A DNA stretch of 64,000 bases from Dulcicalothrix desertica PCC 7102. Its GTDB lineage: Bacteria; Cyanobacteriota; Cyanobacteriia; Cyanobacteriales; Nostocaceae. The stretch's first letter is position 1. Every line of letters begins with the position of its first letter. The notes beneath the pieces are model-generated. The model saw nothing but the letters and a program-made list of their open reading frames with translations. It was not told the origin of the DNA and searched no databases. Below are positions 56,287 through 64,000 of this stretch, piece after piece. The stretch spans positions 247,657 through 311,656 of the forward strand of contig NZ_RSCL01000014.1 in the NCBI RefSeq assembly GCF_003991905.1, in the 5' to 3' direction. The position numbers and the translations under genes are program-made.

Positions 56287-57006
56287 GTATTTTGATTACT
56301 GGCTAGCAAGCGGTCGTATTCAGTCTTGATAATTGCATAACACTCGCACGCGATGTTTTCCATTTGCGGACTGTCGGTTATTGTCATTTTGCCGCGACTG
56401 TATTTGATGATTCCCGCTTTTTGAAGAACCGCAGCAGTTACGCTTATCGAAGCGCGACGCACACAAGCGCATTTGTCCCAAAAACTCGTGAGTCATAGGA
56501 AACTCGTTTGAACCAACTCGGTCTTGAGTCATCAGCATCCAACGGCAAAAGCGTTCTTCAATCGAGTGTAAACGGTTGCAGGCAGTAGATTGAGCAACTT
56601 GATTAAACAGTGCTTGAGTGTAGCGTTGTAACAAACTATAAATTACATTACCTGGAGTAACTTCGCGTCTAAATACCGAAGCCTTCATCCGCATTGCACT
56701 GCCAGGGACTTGCGAAAAAGCCTCACCCGGAATGGTAGTTGCTCCTAGGAATATTGGAAGACCAGCCATTCCTTCATTACCCACTGTTCCGACTTCAATT
56801 GATTCACCATTTTCCATCATAGTAATCAAAGAGATAACACCGTTTTCAGGAAAGTATATCTACTCGATGGGTTCATTGGGTGCGTAAACTATGTACTTTA
56901 ACTCTAAAGAGACTAACTCAAAATGAGGCAGTAGATGTTGGTATTCTTCTTGAGGTAACGCAGCAAGGAGTCGATTTTTGGAATTATAGAGATTTTGGGA
57001 TGACAT
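56283..57006 (-). pseudogene. Crp/Fnr-family regulator, nonsense plus frameshift
   Basis: From ATG 57006 the frame reads MSSQNLYNSKNRLLAALPQE through YAPNEPIE, then a TAG at 56860. It continues in the same frame (IYFPENGVISLITMMENGES, SIEERFCRWMLMTQDRVGSN, MTHEFLGQM). Just after LGQM an extra base shifts the frame. The correct continuation VRRASISVTAAVLQKAGIIK and YSRGKMTITDSPQMENIACE lies in another frame and ends at 56283. The cNMP-type domain and Crp helix-turn-helix are both present but broken. A 169-residue middle fragment could be translated from ATG 56829, without a working DNA-binding helix. Confidence 0.92.
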
Positions 57007-57174
57007 AAAAAGCCTATTCATAGGCGCCAGTTGTATCTCTATTAGATAGCTGACGTTACTAGTACTTGGCTTCTGGCTATAGTATGGTGGGCAGTGCCCA
57101 CCGTACAGAGACTATATATAAAGCTGGGTTACAAAAAGGCGCCTAGTTTGTTGGTTTTGTTTACAATCAAAAGT

Positions 57175-57978
57175 ATGATTACCAACTTGCTTAACCCTCA
57201 AAAAATAGAGTCGTTTACCGAATCGGTACTTAAAGACGGCTTTTGTGTGTTGCCTAATCACTTTTCCAAAGCAACACTTGAGACATGGCACTCTGCTTTT
57301 ATCCCTAAGCTTAGTGAACATATCGCGCGTGAAGGACACTTACTCAATAGAGGCACAGCCCGCTATTATGTAACTTTACCTTTTGAACCTCCATTCGCTG
57401 ATACCAGTATTTATGAAGATGAAGAGATTTTAGCCATTGTCGAACGTTTGGTAGGTAAGGATTTTGTGATCTGCCAATTGGCAACAGATACACCTCTACT
57501 AGGTTCAGAGTTTCAAGATACACATCGGGATACTCCACCGCTCTTCCCCGAAACTGGTATGGAGACTCCCCCTTATCAATTGGCTATCAATTTTCCTTTG
57601 GTGGATGTCACTTTAGATAATGGACCGATTGAGATTGCGCGCGGTACACATATGATGTCCAAAGAAGAAGGATTGCGGCGTATTAAGTCGGGTGAAATTG
57701 AGCTTGAACCAATTACGATGCAATTAGGAGATGTGATGATTCGCGATGTACGTGGTCTTCACCGTGGCACACCGAACCGAACAGAAATACCTCGTCCAAT
57801 GGTAGTAATTGGTTATAGTCGTCGTTGGCTATATCGTCCTGAAGTGTCGATTCAAATTCCACGCGCTGCTTTGGATACACTGACTGAAAGAGGGCGCCAT
57901 TTATTACGCTTCAACCCAGTTGTTGAATCTCTTGATAATAAGAGTGAGACAGAGGTTTATCAGTCGTTCGCTTACTAA
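57175..57978 (+). CDS. PhyH-family Fe(II)/2-oxoglutarate dioxygenase
   Basis: The product is 267 residues from ATG 57175 (MITNLLNPQKIESFTESVLK). The PhyH metal site is seen in FQDTHRDTPPLF (His-x-Asp near 122-124) and DVRGLHRGTPNR (second His near 199); the Arg of IPRPMVVIGYSRRW near 213 should bind 2-oxoglutarate. It hydroxylates or otherwise oxidises a small substrate. A longer frame exists upstream but its residues look non-coding. The ATP-grasp gene begins 20 bases downstream, so the two likely work on one pathway. No substrate can be given. Confidence 0.87.
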   Translation: MITNLLNPQKIESFTESVLKDGFCVLPNHFSKATLETWHSAFIPKLSEHIAREGHLLNRGTARYYVTLPFEPPFADTSIYEDEEILAIVERLVGKDFVICQLATDTPLLGSEFQDTHRDTPPLFPETGMETPPYQLAINFPLVDVTLDNGPIEIARGTHMMSKEEGLRRIKSGEIELEPITMQLGDVMIRDVRGLHRGTPNRTEIPRPMVVIGYSRRWLYRPEVSIQIPRAALDTLTERGRHLLRFNPVVESLDNKSETEVYQSFAY

Positions 57979-57998
57979 TTTTCTTTTTTAAGATAGAG

Positions 57999-59303
57999 AT
58001 GCCTGGACTCCAGGTGTCTCTAAAATATGGTCATGTGAAAAGACCAAAATTTTTTATGAACTTTGATTACTTCCAGGGGAATTCTCTTTCTGATTTGTTT
58101 GCTGCTGATGTTACAGATGCGAATTATGCGTTTATCTTAAATTATCCTGCTACTGCAAATTGGGTAACTTATCCCAACACAAAAAAATACTTAATTCAAG
58201 ACGGCAGTGATGAAGCAAGCAAAACTTCTTATAGTCAGATTTGTCAAAAAGAACCTTGGAAAAATCTTGCTGTACTAGGTAATGCAATTCCAGGTATTGT
58301 CATTAGTCCGGCGCCTAAGTTACTTTTAGAGTATTGGCACGAGCATTTTGGTAGGGATAGCAATATTGAAACACTAAAAGAATCTCTTTATTTAGATTGT
58401 CTCAACGAAAGCGCGCGGATTGAAAAACTTATCACTCTATTTCCCTTTGATTATCTCAAACCTGAAAAACACGCAGTGGCGCCTGATACTCATTACCACA
58501 TACTTAGTAAACCAACGTTAGCTGAATTAGGAGTGCCATGTCCAAAATACCAAACTTATAATCTTGATTCTATAAGTATCAATGACATTGAGTTACCAGA
58601 ATTTCCATATTTAATTAAAACATCCCACGGGCTTTCAGGAGAAGGAACTTATATTATACAAAGTCAAAGTGATTTAGATTATTGCTTTGCTGAAATTAAG
58701 AAATACGTCGAAAGTAGGTTGCTTTCTACAATTATTGTTTCTGAGTTCATTAATAATGTTGTAAAAAATTATTGTGTCCAGTTTTACATTAGTAAGACGG
58801 GAGATATAAAGCTTATTGGTGTAACAAATCAGCGAGTCACTGATGAAGGTAATTATATCGGAGGATTGATTAATTATCGTCATGACATGAGTATATTCTT
58901 TGATATGATTGCTGCTATTGGTCAGTATGCACACTCATGTGGCTATTTTGGGGTTATTGGTTTTGATGTTCTTCAAGACCGAGACGGATATTTTTATGTA
59001 ATTGATGCGAATTTTCGGGTTAATGGCTCGACTCCTCTGTGTTTGCAGCGTCATACTTTATTGAAGCTAGGTAAAGAGGTTGCGAACTATTCAAGTGACT
59101 ATCGCATTGTTGGAACTTTGGAATCGACTCTTAAAACTCTCAAATCAGAATTGGAACGAAAAGATTTTATTATTCTGTCTGCCCAAGAGTCGGTAAGCTA
59201 TGGAAAGATTTACACCTATATCTATGGAATTTTGACAGGAGAGACTTTGGAGGATATGCAGCGTATTGAGCAAGGACTTAAAGATAAGGGTTTGTCGCTG
59301 TAG
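57999..59303 (+). CDS. ATP-grasp ligase of unknown substrate
   Basis: The 434-residue protein has the ATP-grasp fold in its second half: PYLIKTSHGLSGEGTYII (about 206, nucleotide-binding Lys and Gly-rich loop), IIVSEFINNVVKNYCVQFYI (about 246) and GVIGFDVLQDRDGYFYVIDA followed by NFRVNGSTP (about 313, Mg-binding Asp/Asn). Such enzymes form amide or ester bonds through acyl phosphates. The N-terminal 150 residues resemble no domain I can name. ATG 58056 (MNFDYFQGNSL) is an alternative start. It sits between an oxygenase and an Ntn amidohydrolase, a layout that suggests a small-molecule pathway. Confidence 0.82.
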   Translation: MPGLQVSLKYGHVKRPKFFMNFDYFQGNSLSDLFAADVTDANYAFILNYPATANWVTYPNTKKYLIQDGSDEASKTSYSQICQKEPWKNLAVLGNAIPGIVISPAPKLLLEYWHEHFGRDSNIETLKESLYLDCLNESARIEKLITLFPFDYLKPEKHAVAPDTHYHILSKPTLAELGVPCPKYQTYNLDSISINDIELPEFPYLIKTSHGLSGEGTYIIQSQSDLDYCFAEIKKYVESRLLSTIIVSEFINNVVKNYCVQFYISKTGDIKLIGVTNQRVTDEGNYIGGLINYRHDMSIFFDMIAAIGQYAHSCGYFGVIGFDVLQDRDGYFYVIDANFRVNGSTPLCLQRHTLLKLGKEVANYSSDYRIVGTLESTLKTLKSELERKDFIILSAQESVSYGKIYTYIYGILTGETLEDMQRIEQGLKDKGLSL

Positions 59304-59396
59304 CATATCTGTCTGAGATTTCCTACATAATCAAGGACAACAGGCGGGGACGCATGTTCCACAATAGTTTTATTTTATACATAATAGGAGAAATTT

Positions 59397-60275
59397 ATGA
59401 CTATTAGCATTATTGTACATGGTGGCGCCAAGACTATTTCAAAAGACAAAGTAGAAGCTAATAATGCGGGTTGTTTAGCTGCAACAGAAGCGGGTTGGAA
59501 GGTCTTGAAAAATGGCGGTACTGCTCCAGAAGCGGTTGAAGCCGCAGTTCGAGTTTTGGAAGCTGACCCAACATTTAACGCTTCAATGGGCGCCGTTCTT
59601 AATAACCAAGGAGAAGTTGAGCTAGATGCAGCAATTATGGAAGGTGCTAATTTCGGTTGGGGAGGAGTCGCAGCTGTTCAAGGTGTGCCCCATCCCATAT
59701 CAGTCGCGCGCAAGATAATGGATAAAAAACCGATGTTTTTAGTATCTCATGGTGCAGAACGCTTTGCCAAAGAACACGGTATTGAGATGTGTCATAAAGA
59801 AGACCTAGTTGTTGAAGAACTACGACAAGAGTGGGAAGAAGAGAAAGAAGTTATTGACCGTCCTAATACTGTTGGTTGTGTATTGTTAGATAGTCGAGGA
59901 CTTTTAGCTGCGGGTACATCAACAGGAGGCCTTATGAACCAGTATCAAGGTCGAGTTGGCGACAGTGCTATAATTGGCTCTGGCTTATACGCTGATAATA
60001 ATAATGGCGCCTGTTCAACAACGGGTGATGGTGAATCGATTATACCAGTGGTTTTAGCAAAGACAGCAATTGACTTTTTAGCTGGAGACAGACATCCTGA
60101 TGAAGCGGCGCAAATGGCAATTGAGACTCTGAAATCTAAAGTGACTGGAGAAGCTGGGTGTATTCTTATAGACCCTACTGGGCGTGTTGGCTGGGCACAT
60201 AATTCATCTGATATGGCATGTGGTTATATGACTGATTCACTTGAAAAACCAGCTGTATTCACAAAGAAGAACTAG
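59397..60275 (+). CDS. Isoaspartyl peptidase/L-asparaginase, Ntn hydrolase
   Basis: The 292-residue protein begins MTISIIVHGGAKTISKDKVE and has the plant-type asparaginase layout: ASMGAVLNNQGEVELDAAIM near 62, the self-cleavage and nucleophile Thr in RPNTVGCVLLD (about 158), GTSTGGLMNQYQGRVGDSAI and STTGDGESI. It would cleave itself before Thr into alpha and beta chains and hydrolyse isoaspartyl or asparagine amides. In cyanobacteria such enzymes finish cyanophycin breakdown, releasing Asp and Arg from the dipeptide. Here it follows the ATP-grasp gene by 93 bases with its own AGGAG site. Confidence 0.93.
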   Translation: MTISIIVHGGAKTISKDKVEANNAGCLAATEAGWKVLKNGGTAPEAVEAAVRVLEADPTFNASMGAVLNNQGEVELDAAIMEGANFGWGGVAAVQGVPHPISVARKIMDKKPMFLVSHGAERFAKEHGIEMCHKEDLVVEELRQEWEEEKEVIDRPNTVGCVLLDSRGLLAAGTSTGGLMNQYQGRVGDSAIIGSGLYADNNNGACSTTGDGESIIPVVLAKTAIDFLAGDRHPDEAAQMAIETLKSKVTGEAGCILIDPTGRVGWAHNSSDMACGYMTDSLEKPAVFTKKN

Positions 60276-60419
60276 TATTGTACAACGATTTACCTAAAGA
60301 CAGAGAAATGTAATCGTAATAACAAGTAGCATTTAATGTAATCGGGTTATTAAAAAGTAAAGCGCACAGGCGAAGAAGGCCTATGCTACAAGATATTTAC
60401 AATTTTAAGTGAGGGTAAA

Positions 60420-60980
60420 ATGGCAAATCAAGACGTTATTCATGCAATCGGAGTGTTTGCTAGTACTGACAAAGTAGAGCAAGCTGTTAATGCACTTAAA
60501 GCTTCTGACTTTCCGATGGAGAAAGTTTCTGTTATTGCTAAAGATGTAGAGAAAGGCGAAAGTATTGGTGAGGCTCCATTAAGCGACCAGATTGGTGAAC
60601 AAAATGTCAATACCACGGGAGTGGTAGGAGATACGCTGGCAGGAGCTACTTGGGGTAGTGTATTAGTGGGGTTGAGTAGTTTGGCACTTCCTGGTTTAGG
60701 AGCTATTTTGGCAGCTGGTTCTGTGGGTGTGGCATTAGTAGCTAGTATAGGTGGTGTTGCTGTGGGAGCAGCAGCAACTCAAAATTTGGTGAAGGCACTA
60801 GCTGATTTGGGTGTTCCCGAAGACCGTGCTAGAGTTTATAGCGACCGTCTTCAGCAGAGCAATTATATGCTTATAGTAGATGGTACAAAAGAAGATATTA
60901 ATCGCGCGGAACCAATACTACGTGACCAAAATATTGAATATTGGGGTATTTACAATTCTCTGCAAACTCAAAATGTGTAA
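60420..60980 (+). CDS. General-stress (YflT/GSP17M-like) protein with glycine-zipper segment
   Basis: The 186-residue protein starts MANQDVIHAIGVFASTDKVE, a ferredoxin-like fold seen in YflT-type proteins. A glycine-rich helical hairpin lies in the middle (about 65-120: LAGATWGSVLVGLSSLALPG, GSVGVALVASIGGVAVGAAA). A second beta unit (ADLGVPEDRARVYSDRLQQS) follows. The middle is like glycine-zipper membrane segments. Such genes are often induced by salt, cold or desiccation in cyanobacteria. The ATG has a GAGGG site. It leads a stress cluster. Confidence 0.82.
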   Translation: MANQDVIHAIGVFASTDKVEQAVNALKASDFPMEKVSVIAKDVEKGESIGEAPLSDQIGEQNVNTTGVVGDTLAGATWGSVLVGLSSLALPGLGAILAAGSVGVALVASIGGVAVGAAATQNLVKALADLGVPEDRARVYSDRLQQSNYMLIVDGTKEDINRAEPILRDQNIEYWGIYNSLQTQNV

Positions 60981-61000
60981 AGGCTCAGAATAGTAAAAAA

Positions 61001-62044
61001 ATGGTAACGACTATTAATGACACCAAGCGTATTTCAATAGCAGCAAAATTGGCGGATATGAAGTTAATTCAAAATCTGCTGATTAGCAATGAGCAACGAT
61101 TCATCAATGATTGTACTGATGATGATATTCGCGGGCGCCTACAGCATATGCTCGAAGACGATAGCAAAAATATAGGTGTTCTCGATACTGTAATTGTTCA
61201 GTACGGTGTTAAGGGTGAGGCTAATAAGAGTACCCAAAAAATGATTGAGCAAGTTCAGGAACTAATGGAAAGTTCCGATTTGAGTTTGTTTGAGAAAGTA
61301 CAAGAGCATGAATTGCTCAAGCATAAACAAACGATGACTGGACTGCTTATCCATAAAGCTGCTCAAGTTGTTGGCGCCGATATCGAAGCTGCAATTACTC
61401 CTTTAAATACTGTTAACTTTGAAAACCGCGCGCATCAAGAGCAACTCAAAGGTGTTTTAGAAATTTTGGGTGTTCGGGAACTGACGGGAAAAGAAGCAAA
61501 ACAGGGACTTTGGGCACGAGTTCAAGATGCTGTTGCTGCTTTAACTGGTGTGGTCGGTAGTGTAGTAACACGTACCGATGATGAAATGAGTATTCGTGAA
61601 CTACTGTTAATGGATCATACCAAGGCTGATACTCTATTTGCAGAGATTTTTAGTACTGATGACCCGCAAAAAATCCAAGAGTATTTTGGGCAACTGTACA
61701 AAGACATAAAAGCTCATGGGACAGCCGAAGAAGAAATTCTTTACCCAGCAGTTCGTCCGTATTATGAACACACAGAGGAGATATATGACCAGACTGGCGA
61801 AGTAATGGAAATGTTAGATGAAATTCAATCTATTAGTCCTTCTTCGTCTGAATTCAAACCCAAAATCGAGCAGCTAAGAACTGCAATGCGAACTCATATT
61901 AATCAAGAAGAAAACGAGATATTTCCCCAACTTAGGGAAAACTTTAATCATAAGCAGCTTCTTCAAATGGCAACTGATTTTAAAACAGCTAAAAGTAAAC
62001 TGCTTTCTCAAATGGCTGATGTTAATTCTGAAAGTGGAAGGTGA
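61001..62044 (+). CDS. Haemerythrin-like HHE-domain protein
   Basis: The product is 347 residues from ATG 61001 (MVTTINDTKRISIAAKLADM). The C-terminal part (about 208-330) has the di-iron helices: LLLMDHTKADTLFAEIFS, IKAHGTAEEEILYPAVRPYY and MRTHINQEENEIFPQLREN, whose His and Glu residues are the usual ligands. The N-terminal half is all-helical, perhaps a ferritin-like or DUF892-type bundle, without a clear metal set. It should bind oxygen or NO, or store iron. It lies 20 bases after the stress gene, and the next gene starts at once. Confidence 0.85.
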   Translation: MVTTINDTKRISIAAKLADMKLIQNLLISNEQRFINDCTDDDIRGRLQHMLEDDSKNIGVLDTVIVQYGVKGEANKSTQKMIEQVQELMESSDLSLFEKVQEHELLKHKQTMTGLLIHKAAQVVGADIEAAITPLNTVNFENRAHQEQLKGVLEILGVRELTGKEAKQGLWARVQDAVAALTGVVGSVVTRTDDEMSIRELLLMDHTKADTLFAEIFSTDDPQKIQEYFGQLYKDIKAHGTAEEEILYPAVRPYYEHTEEIYDQTGEVMEMLDEIQSISPSSSEFKPKIEQLRTAMRTHINQEENEIFPQLRENFNHKQLLQMATDFKTAKSKLLSQMADVNSESGR

Positions 62045-62055
62045 AGATTTATAAT

Positions 62056-62448
62056 ATGAGAAGGTACAAAAGCGTCTTCCAAATCATACTCGCAATCGCA
62101 ATGGTCGTGATTGGTATTTTGCACTTTACTCACACAGAGAGGTTTGAGAAGGTTGTACCGGATTTTCTTCCCTATCATTTGTCATTAGTTTACGGTAGTG
62201 GGTTTTTAGAAGTTTTGGCTGGCGTAGGGTTATTAATTCCTAGTGTCAGCCGTTTTGCTGCACGGTTTCTTGCTGTATTTTATATTGTTATTTTCCCCGC
62301 TAATCTTTATCAAGCTATTAATAATATTGAGGTTGCAGGATTACCACATGACTCACCATTAATCTGGTTGCGCTTTCCTTTTCTGGCTTTATTAGTTAGT
62401 TGGGCTTGGTGGTTGACAAGAGATGATATAAATGAGGCGCCTGAATGA
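62056..62448 (+). CDS. DoxX-like membrane protein
   Basis: The product is 130 residues from ATG 62056 (MRRYKSVFQIILAIAMVVIG); a GTG at 62041 overlapping the previous stop is also in frame. Four hydrophobic helices are seen, with the family features GILHFTHTERFEKVVPDFLP, GSGFLEVLAGVGLLIPSVSR and NLYQAINN. DoxX-like proteins sit in the inner membrane and have been tied to redox or stress functions. Its stop overlaps the DUF72 remnant start as ATGA. Confidence 0.8.
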   Translation: MRRYKSVFQIILAIAMVVIGILHFTHTERFEKVVPDFLPYHLSLVYGSGFLEVLAGVGLLIPSVSRFAARFLAVFYIVIFPANLYQAINNIEVAGLPHDSPLIWLRFPFLALLVSWAWWLTRDDINEAPE

Positions 62449-62612
62449 GTCAGCTGCAAATAGGTACTAGTGGATGGGTTTATAAGCATTGGATGGATAT
62501 TTTCTATCCAATGCATTTGCATAGCGACTAGCAGCTACAATTTTACGCTCAACACTTTTCTACTGTAGAAATTAATTTATTCTTTTATCGTTTGCCTGAA
62601 CGGTCTGTTTTG
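62445..62612 (+). pseudogene. DUF72 N-terminal remnant with nonsense codon
   Basis: The frame starts MSQLQIGTSGWVYKHWMDIF then YPMHLHSD, a typical DUF72 beginning, and meets TAG where Arg is expected. It continues in frame as QLQFYAQHFSTVEINLFFYR and LPERSV, after which similarity is lost. About 55 of some 240 residues survive. The start overlaps the DoxX stop (ATGA), so the genes were once translationally coupled. Confidence 0.88.
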
Positions 62613-62696
62613 ACTTAAGTCAAAGACTTTCAAGAATTGTTCGCTTATGCTTAACAGTATAGACGAGACAACTTCCATCCATTAATCAAGAGAATT

Positions 62697-63071
62697 ATGA
62701 CTACTTTATTTGAAAAACTCGGTGGCGCTGCTGCTGTAGACCTAGCAGTTGACAAATTCTACGAGCGAGTCTTGCAGGACGACCGCATAAAGCATTTCTT
62801 TGCCAATGTCAACATGGTAAAGCAACGGGCACATCAGAAAGCTTTTCTTACCTATGCTTTTGGTGGAACGGATAAATATGATGGTCGCTATATGCGGGAA
62901 GCCCACAAAGAACTGGTAGAAAAGGAAGGTTTAAACAGCGAACATTTTGATGCAGTTGCAGAAGATTTGATGGAAACCTTGAAAGAAATGGGAGTTTCTC
63001 AGGATTTACTCGCAGAAGTTGCTGAAGTAGCTGCTGCACCCCAACATAAGAAAGATGTTTTAAATCATTAA
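62697..63071 (+). CDS. glbN: Group I truncated haemoglobin
   Basis: The 124-residue protein begins MTTLFEKLGGAAAVDLAVDK and has the group I hallmarks: FYERVLQDDRIKHFF (B helix Tyr/Phe), NMVKQRAHQKAFLTYAFGG (distal Gln pair) and MREAHKELVEKEGLNSEHFD with proximal His in EAH. Cyanobacterial GlbN binds haem and protects against NO and reactive nitrogen or oxygen. It follows a haemerythrin-like gene and has its own hairpin terminator. Confidence 0.96.
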   Translation: MTTLFEKLGGAAAVDLAVDKFYERVLQDDRIKHFFANVNMVKQRAHQKAFLTYAFGGTDKYDGRYMREAHKELVEKEGLNSEHFDAVAEDLMETLKEMGVSQDLLAEVAEVAAAPQHKKDVLNH

Positions 63072-63081
63072 AACTAATGGG

Positions 63082-63120
63082 AGAATGTTCTGGGATATAA
63101 ATTTGTCTAGAACATTCTTC
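63082..63120 (+). terminator. Hairpin after the globin gene
   Basis: Arms AGAATGTTCT (63082-63091) and AGAACATTCT (63109-63118) pair perfectly around a 17-base loop, 10 bases past the stop. The sequence then reads TC, so the T-run is weak. It can also serve the converging gene. Confidence 0.65.
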
Positions 63121-63127
63121 AACCTAC

Positions 63128-63364
63128 TCAAACCGAAACGGGTTGGGGCTTTAATTCACAAACTTGGACTTCTCGACGCGACACAAGCCGTAATTCATGG
63201 GGGTAACGTGGACGCGGATTATTCACTAACCAGATTGGTGGCACCATCATAGCTTCATAGTAATCAATCTGATGCAAAACTCCCGGCTCGTTTTTGATTT
63301 CTACAATAGTTCCCGGTAGATACTCAAACATTTCATCCCAATCTATAGATAAGTCAGTGTTCAT
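63128..63364 (-). CDS. Conserved-looking hypothetical protein, 78 aa
   Basis: From ATG 63364 (MNTDLSIDWDEMFEYLPGTI), the product has a compact beta-rich pattern: VEIKNEPGVLHQIDYYEAMM, VPPIWLVNNPRPRYPHELRL and EVQVCELK. The Pro-rich middle and high content of Tyr and Trp suggest a folded small protein. I recognise no domain. It lies tail to tail with the globin gene. Confidence 0.7.
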   Translation of the reverse strand: MNTDLSIDWDEMFEYLPGTIVEIKNEPGVLHQIDYYEAMMVPPIWLVNNPRPRYPHELRLVSRREVQVCELKPQPVSV

Positions 63365-63436
63365 ACCAGTCAAAGAATAAATAATTTATATATTGATTTA
63401 ACTTGTCATAGCGTCCTGTATGAACGCACCCTTTAA

Positions 63437-63685
63437 TTAACAATAAAAATGGCTTCTATCAAGAATAACTTCACCATAGTCTGGTACCCAGGCAACCCAA
63501 GTGTCTGGGGATTCTTGACAGAGTAATTTAGCTTCATCAAATGCGTATTCACTAGGCGCCTGCAATAGTTTAACCCAGGTATCGCGAGTGTAGGTGATGT
63601 GGCAAACCGGGTTCCAACCTGAAACTATCGCTCTAAGGAGGGCGGGTGTTGGTGAGCAAACTGGATGGGTTGTTTGAAGGGACAT
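63437..63685 (-). CDS. Hypothetical protein, 82 aa
   Basis: From ATG 63685 (MSLQTTHPVCSPTPALLRAI) it encodes VSGWNPVCHITYTRDTWVKL, EYAFDEAKLLCQESPDTWVA and VPDYGEVILDRSHFYC. The longer frame upstream would start with TTG and lacks support. It follows the same strand as the preceding 78-residue gene and may form an operon with it. No domain recognised; the residue mix is protein-like. Confidence 0.6.
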   Translation of the reverse strand: MSLQTTHPVCSPTPALLRAIVSGWNPVCHITYTRDTWVKLLQAPSEYAFDEAKLLCQESPDTWVAWVPDYGEVILDRSHFYC

Positions 63686-64000
63686 AACTTTCCTGATGTC
63701 AAATCCATTGAAACTTGTGAAAAACTTTCCTTTAATCAAACTAGAGAGAAGTAATCCAAATAATTTCTGTATTCATTTTTACAGAATTTGAGGGTGATAG
63801 CTTAATTTACCTCAATAAGTTAACAAATCTTGACATAATTGACTCTAAGCTATTTAAAATTCTAGTTATTTTGCATACTCAAAGGCGCCAAGCAGTGAAG
63901 CCGCAACAACTCATATCCGCCTACTAGTAGTCCGTGTCATTAGTTTTGGGGTGTTGTGCTATACTTTTAAATATATAACAACACAACTAAAAAATACAAG
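63686..64000. other. Terminal AT-rich region with an element end
   Basis: At 63935-63956 the sequence TGTCATTAGTTTTGGGG followed by TGTTG matches the left end of the possible miniature element at 2285, so another copy may continue past the window. I see no gene in the rest. Confidence 0.45.

Noticed and set aside
57175..59303. Mycosporine-like amino acid gene cluster
   Set aside because: PhyH and ATP-grasp genes occur in such clusters, but the dehydroquinate-synthase-like and O-methyltransferase genes are missing and the ATP-grasp N-terminus is not one I recognise.

Overview
The window reads as chromosome of a cyanobacterium. It carries chlL and chlN (dark-operative protochlorophyllide reductase) with the cyanobacterial DUF5331 gene between them, a DUF92/VTE6-type membrane protein, a DUF1816 protein, a PEP-CTERM protein, a KdpD shortened to its input domains, a group I truncated haemoglobin, heptamer tandem repeats and many short dispersed palindromes. 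A filamentous, probably heterocyst-forming (Nostocales) host is my inference; no rRNA or marker gene here fixes the genus. The palindrome GGCGCC occurs about 120 times by my hand count, both in and between genes, while the usual cyanobacterial HIP1 octamer GCGATCGC was not seen.

Layout. 1-3.6 kb: a glycosyltransferase cut by the window edge, exonuclease III, a possible miniature inverted-repeat element and an NmrA-type reductase. 3.6-15.6 kb: a secretion and protease block. It has an HlyD adaptor, three converging protease genes without Sec signals (two subtilisins and one calpain-type cysteine protease), a parvulin-type isomerase and an HlyB-like exporter with a cNMP-type N-terminus and a C39-like domain lacking its catalytic residues. 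A DUF92 gene sits inside the block. 15.8-19.5 kb: azoreductase, a VapC-type toxin-antitoxin pair, and a helicase remnant abutting an orphan McrC-like nuclease. 19.8-23.4 kb: metH, interrupted in frame by a dispersed repeat. 23.7-27.0 kb: an amidase followed by a graveyard (WD40 scrap, nucleotidyltransferase with a stop, DUF488 gene with two lesions). 27-33 kb: thioredoxin, aminotransferase, PEP-CTERM protein, response regulator, KdpD-like protein, and a decayed YoeB locus. 33.4-37.2 kb: the chlL-DUF5331-chlN operon and a Trp-rich protein. 37.4-43.9 kb: housekeeping genes (trpD, a retropepsin-like lipoprotein, carA, a STAS protein with an apparent ATT start, Mini-III, rlmB, DUF1816). 44-47.9 kb: two tandem amidases facing a TetR gene across a shared set of inverted repeats. 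48.2-49.8 kb: a small phage-like island (XRE repressor, unknown gene, Bro-N protein). 50.6-56.3 kb: a sugar operon of two fused genes (glycosyltransferase + UDP-galactopyranose mutase; GH1 hydrolase + RmlD-like reductase) and galE. 57.2-60.3 kb: a PhyH oxygenase, an ATP-grasp ligase and an Ntn asparaginase in line. 60.4-63.1 kb: stress, haemerythrin, DoxX and globin genes.

How the genes fit together. The most coherent unexplained system is the protease/exporter block: the proteases share an N-terminal PPC-like domain across two catalytic classes and lie between the adaptor and the exporter, so they are the obvious candidate cargo. The second is the PhyH/ATP-grasp/Ntn row beside the sugar operon, which may make or modify a small molecule. 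A third theme is decay and repeat invasion: at least seven broken genes, and dispersed repeats that have become coding sequence in metH, in the linker of the GH1-RmlD fusion and at the C-terminus of a Trp-rich protein. I saw no tRNA, rRNA, CRISPR array or intact insertion sequence.
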